A stretch of 24,167 nucleotides of DNA from an uncultured Methylococcaceae bacterium (GTDB lineage: Bacteria; Pseudomonadota; Gammaproteobacteria; Methylococcales; Methylococcaceae), in contig CAIVXW010000434.1 of the NCBI GenBank assembly GCA_903910005.1, forward strand, positions 1 through 24,167, written 5' to 3'. Position numbers and translations under genes: made by a program. Below the pieces are notes generated by a model. That model saw nothing but the letters and a program-made list of their open reading frames with translations, did no database searches and was not told the origin of the DNA. The first letter of the stretch is position 1, and every line of letters begins with the position of its first letter. This document shows, in pieces, positions 21,394 through 24,167 of the stretch.

Positions 21394-21956
21394 AGTTTCA
21401 GGTCATCAAGGCTGGAGAAACGCGGTTCGCGGCGTCCGTCGGTTTCGACGGCGAACAGCGGATCGCGTTTGCGGGCGGATTCAATCAGTTCTCGCAGGGT
21501 TTTGGGATCGGTGCTTTTTTGTGAATCAACCCGGATCAGCATCAGCCCCGCGCCCTCGCACAAGGCGAGCAACGGGTCGCCATGCGGCCGGGTCGTCGCC
21601 GGAGCAGGCGGTGCGTCGTCAACCTGCAGGACGCAAATCACACCCAGATCGTTTTTGTCACAGACCACAAAACTGAAACGGCAGTGTTCCAGGCTGTGAA
21701 ACTGCTTGCGGGTGGTGGCATCCTTGTCCGGATTGCGCGGCGTCAGGACGTCTGTCACCGGGATTTTGCCGAACACCCGCCAGGTATCGCCCACCGCCTC
21801 ATCCAGAACCTTCAGAATGGCCCGCTCGCCGGATGAGAACAGAAAATCCCGTTTCTGGTAGTTGACCCGCATCACCCGTGTGTTGTTGGGGAAAATCAAC
21901 TTAATGAGCAGGAAAAGTGCTATCAGCAAGGTTCCGCCCAGCATCCATTCGTTCAT
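21390..21956 (-). CDS. Membrane-anchored DUF2726 protein
   Basis: A 188-residue protein with one N-terminal membrane segment (about residues 5-22) and a cytosolic DUF2726 domain, a restriction-endonuclease-like fold of unknown role. Matching segments are KRDFLFSSGERAILKVLDEAVGDTWRVFGKIPVTDVL, FHSLEHCRFSFVVCD and the following strand VICVLQVDD. In typical members, as I recall them, this strand reads ELDD; here Q111 stands in place of the acidic residue, so nuclease activity is doubtful. The frame opens at 22007, but the ATG at 21956 has GAGG 8 bases upstream and gives the usual N-terminus. It leads a coupled operon with the Spx-like reductase and dapE; a TATAAT box lies at 21994-21999. Confidence 0.82.
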   Translation of the reverse strand: MNEWMLGGTLLIALFLLIKLIFPNNTRVMRVNYQKRDFLFSSGERAILKVLDEAVGDTWRVFGKIPVTDVLTPRNPDKDATTRKQFHSLEHCRFSFVVCDKNDLGVICVLQVDDAPPAPATTRPHGDPLLALCEGAGLMLIRVDSQKSTDPKTLRELIESARKRDPLFAVETDGRREPRFSSLDDLKL

Positions 21957-21993
21957 TGTAAAAACCTCATCGGGGGCAACTGGATTGGGGGCG

Positions 21994-21999
21994 ATTATA
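21994..21999 (-). promoter_or_regulatory. Probable -10 element for the DUF2726-dapE operon
   Basis: A perfect TATAAT reads on the minus strand 38 bases before the DUF2726 ATG. The best -35 candidate, TTGCCG, lies 19 bases upstream, a poor spacing. The same TATAATCGC occurs before rpsU. The 80-base gap also holds a short GGTTT/AAACC inverted repeat after trkA, too weak to call a terminator. Confidence 0.45.
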
Positions 22000-22036
22000 C
22001 CCTGCACGGTCAGGTTTGCGGCAAACCGGCCTGCAT

Positions 22037-23407
22037 TCAGGAATCGGTATCTTTGCCAAACATCTGGCCGACGGTACTGATCAGCTTTTTGTCAAGCAGG
22101 AACATGATGACATGATCGCCTTCCTCAATGATGGTGTCATGATGTACCTGAATCACCTCATCCCCGCGAACCAGAGCCCCCATCACCACCCCTGACGGGA
22201 TTTTGATCTGGTTGATCGGAATGCCCACCACTTTTGAAACCCCGGGTTTACCGTGGGCAATGGCTTCAATGGCTTCAGACGCGCCGTTACGCAGCGAATA
22301 GACTTGCACCACATCACCTTCCCGCACAAAACGCAGCAGGGCACCGATGGTGGCCTGCTTGGGAGAAATCATCAGATCCACCTGGCTGGAATCAATGATG
22401 TCGGCATAGGCGCTTTTGTTGATGAGGCTGATGACCCGGCGGGCACCCAGCCGCTTGGCCAGCATGGCTGACATGATGTTGGCTTCATCGTCATTGGTAA
22501 TGGCGCAGAAGATATCGGTGTTCTCGATATTTTCACTCAGCAGCAGTTCCCTGTCTGAACCGTCGCCTGCCAGCACGACCGCCTTTTGCAGGTCACCGGC
22601 TATCTTTTTGGCCCGCTTTCTGTCCTTTTCAATGATCTTGACCTGATAACGGTGCTCCAGAGCCTGGGCAACCCGTTTGCCGATGTGGCCGCCACCGGCA
22701 AAAATCAACCGTTTGTAGGGTTGTTCCTGTTCGCGGATTTCCCGCATGACGTCCTTGATTTCGGTGGTGGAGGCGACGAAAAACACCTCGTCGCCATCTT
22801 CAATCACCGTTTTGCCGTTGGGGATGACCGACTGCCCCTTGCGGAATATGGCGGTGATGCGGGCATGGGCATTGGGCATGTGCTGGTACAGTTCCTTGAT
22901 CTCACGCCCGATCAGCGGGCCGCCGTGGCGGGCCGAAACCGAAACCAGCCTGACCCGGCCATCGGCGAAATCAAGTACCTGGGTCGCACCGGGATATTCC
23001 AGCAGGCGTTCAATGAACTCGGTCACGATTTGTTCGGGGCTTATCACCATGTCGATGGCGATGGTTTCCGGGGTGAACATGCCGGGAAAGGCAAAGTACT
23101 CCAGAGCCCTGACCCGGGCAACCTTTTTGGGAACCTTGAAAAGGATGTCGGCAATCTGGCAGGCCAGCATGTTGGTTTCGTCGTCACTGGTGACGGCAAT
23201 CAACATGTCGGCATTGGCGGCCCCGGCCCGTGCCAGAATGGTGGGATGGGCGGCATGACCCTGCACCGTGCCGATGTCATAGCGATCCTGCAATTCCTTC
23301 AACAGGGCTGGCTGGGTATCGACCACCATGATGTCGTTGGTTTCGCTGGCCAGGCTGGCCAGCACACTGCTGCCGACTTGGCCTGCACCCAGGATGATGA
23401 TTTTCAT
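22037..23407 (-). CDS. trkA: Trk potassium uptake system peripheral protein TrkA
   Basis: Cytoplasmic NAD(H)-binding regulatory ring subunit of the TrkH/TrkG potassium channel. The 456-residue product has two tandem RCK modules. The first begins MKIIILGAGQVGSSV (GxGxxG at 7-12) with VVDTQ and SDDETNM; the second has LIFAGGGHIGKRVAQAL near residues 233-249 with IIEKDRKRAKKI and TNDDEANIM. Each is followed by a TrkA-C domain (for example PLIGREIKELY and GVVMGALVRGDEVIQVHHDTIIEEGDHVIMFL). Length and layout equal E. coli TrkA (458). The usual neighbours rsmB/fmt or trkH are not visible; a nuclease-type gene lies upstream on the same strand. A fair promoter is at 23442-23470. Confidence 0.97.
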   Translation of the reverse strand: MKIIILGAGQVGSSVLASLASETNDIMVVDTQPALLKELQDRYDIGTVQGHAAHPTILARAGAANADMLIAVTSDDETNMLACQIADILFKVPKKVARVRALEYFAFPGMFTPETIAIDMVISPEQIVTEFIERLLEYPGATQVLDFADGRVRLVSVSARHGGPLIGREIKELYQHMPNAHARITAIFRKGQSVIPNGKTVIEDGDEVFFVASTTEIKDVMREIREQEQPYKRLIFAGGGHIGKRVAQALEHRYQVKIIEKDRKRAKKIAGDLQKAVVLAGDGSDRELLLSENIENTDIFCAITNDDEANIMSAMLAKRLGARRVISLINKSAYADIIDSSQVDLMISPKQATIGALLRFVREGDVVQVYSLRNGASEAIEAIAHGKPGVSKVVGIPINQIKIPSGVVMGALVRGDEVIQVHHDTIIEEGDHVIMFLLDKKLISTVGQMFGKDTDS

Positions 23408-23441
23408 GCGCTAAAGTCTCGTGTCAGGGGAACGGCTTGTT

Positions 23442-23470
23442 ATTTTGAACGCTCCCTGCCACGATCGCAA
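23442..23470 (-). promoter_or_regulatory. Candidate sigma-70 promoter for trkA
   Basis: On the minus strand TTGCGA (23465-23470) and CAAAAT (23442-23447) are separated by exactly 17 bases, each matching 4 of 6 consensus positions, about 35-63 bases before the trkA ATG. It lies in the 123-base gap after the nuclease gene, which contains no other feature that I can support. Confidence 0.4.
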
Positions 23471-23530
23471 ACGCTTCATCCCTGCCAATCGCCAGAATCT
23501 GCCTTTACTGCCCACGCGCCCGGGACGCCC

Positions 23531-24167
23531 TCACCCCTCATCCCCCACCAACCGCTCAAACACAATCCGCTCCAGTCCCACCGCCACTACCGCAAAGCAG
23601 GTAATGGTCTTGAGCTGATACCGGGCTTTCAGGTCAGTGGCGTAGCGTTTGGCTTGCTGTTTGGCGGCCTCCAGTTGGTCGCGTATGAGCGGTAAGGCCA
23701 GCAATTCTTCCCGCGATTTTTTCTTCACCTCAAGCCCATTCAATTTGATCGAATCCAGTTTTACATACTTGAATTCAAGTATCAGATCCAGTGCCTGAAA
23801 CCGGCGCATGTCGGGTCGGACGATCAGGCTCAGGTCGATATAGCCATGATTGACCTCCGTTTCGGAAATCATCATGTAGAGTCGATCATTGAATAATACC
23901 GTCATGAACATGACCTTCACTGCCAGTTCGTTACTCCAGCGATAATCGCGGATGGATAACACCGGGAACAGGCGTTGCTCGATAAACTCGCAAACCGGCA
24001 GTATCTCACCGTGCTGACACAGGGTACGGGCCACCGCCAGGGCGGTTTCACGGTCACGGGCTGGCAGGGACAGCCAGTCCTGAATCCGCTCAATATACAG
24101 CGAGCGCGAGACCAGATTGGGGATTTTCAGGCGGGTTTCGCCGAAGGCGGTTTCGCCATCCAGCGTG
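23531..24167 (-). CDS. PD-(D/E)XK nuclease-domain protein (AAA-ATPase-like family), 5' end outside window
   Basis: The frame is open from the stop at 23531 to the right edge, so only the C-terminal 211 or so residues are seen. The segment FGETRLKIPNLVSRSLYIERIQDWL reads like the linker after an AAA-ATPase-like domain. The C-terminal part fits the PDDEXK_9 nuclease domain: AVKVMFMTVLF, then HGYIDLSLIV with the first catalytic aspartate and LDLILEFKYVKL with the E-x-K pair, then a helix with QAKRYATDL. All three catalytic residues appear intact. The family is common, often in many copies and patchily distributed; its function is unknown. A GTG at 24034 is only an internal codon. The last codons overlap a heptamer-like G-rich repeat. 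Assignment of the missing ATPase half is inference. Confidence 0.78.
   Translation of the reverse strand, partial: TLDGETAFGETRLKIPNLVSRSLYIERIQDWLSLPARDRETALAVARTLCQHGEILPVCEFIEQRLFPVLSIRDYRWSNELAVKVMFMTVLFNDRLYMMISETEVNHGYIDLSLIVRPDMRRFQALDLILEFKYVKLDSIKLNGLEVKKKSREELLALPLIRDQLEAAKQQAKRYATDLKARYQLKTITCFAVVAVGLERIVFERLVGDEG

Noticed and set aside
22013..22027. GGTTTGC/GCAAACC inverted repeat after trkA as a terminator
   Set aside because: The centre is one base, leaving only a 5-base stem in practice, and no T-run follows on the minus strand.
22586..23695. 369-codon plus-strand frame across trkA
   Set aside because: Shadow of trkA that runs into the upstream gap and the nuclease gene; no recognisable domain.

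Overview
The window is a gene-dense stretch of about 24 kb, roughly 60% GC by eye, from a Gram-negative bacterium. It looks like a chromosomal housekeeping region of a gammaproteobacterium. The evidence is the order tsaD / rpsU-yqeY-dnaG / plsY / folB, which I know from Pseudomonas-like gammaproteobacteria, together with lpxH (lipid A), mpl (murein recycling), opgD (periplasmic glucans), pmbA, and a yffB-type reductase next to dapE as in enterics. I cannot name the genus from sequence alone. No rRNA, tRNA, CRISPR array, integrase or transposase is visible, and no intergenic gap exceeds 200 bases.

Layout. Positions 102-2551 (minus) hold the macromolecular-synthesis operon rpsU-yqeY-dnaG; rpoD, the usual next gene, would lie beyond the left edge. 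tsaD (plus) diverges from rpsU, and plsY (minus) meets tsaD tail to tail. From 4365 to 7316 (plus) folB, manC and ychF are closely spaced. Positions 7407-11393 (plus) hold a Tat-exported OpgD-like glucan protein, a membrane-anchored TlpA-like thioredoxin, a HemJ-type protoporphyrinogen oxidase, an FmdB-type zinc ribbon and moeA, the last two joined by an ATGA overlap. A 182-base repeat-rich spacer then precedes galE and mpl (plus, to 14041). Everything from 14131 rightwards is on the minus strand: a secreted choice-of-anchor I beta-propeller-like protein, pmbA, lpxH overlapping a PpiB-like cyclophilin, a terD-terB pair, a DUF2726 protein / Spx-like reductase / dapE operon with two ATGA overlaps, trkA, and the 3' part of a PD-(D/E)XK nuclease-type protein cut by the window edge.

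Most of the content is core metabolism: replication and translation, tRNA t6A, phospholipid, folate, nucleotide-sugar, heme, molybdenum cofactor, lysine/peptidoglycan and potassium uptake. I did not find a convincing new multi-gene system. The points most worth a second look are: (1) degenerate 7-base tandem repeats and two hairpin-bearing direct repeats in front of galE, with related heptamer patterns before terB and at the end of the nuclease gene; (2) a cyclophilin with two plausible starts, one secreted and one cytosolic; (3) a membrane-anchored DUF2726 protein that appears to lack the acidic residue of its nuclease-like motif, translationally coupled to a CxxC Spx-like reductase and dapE; (4) an isolated terD-terB pair; (5) a TlpA-like protein with an unusual CRAC active site beside hemJ.
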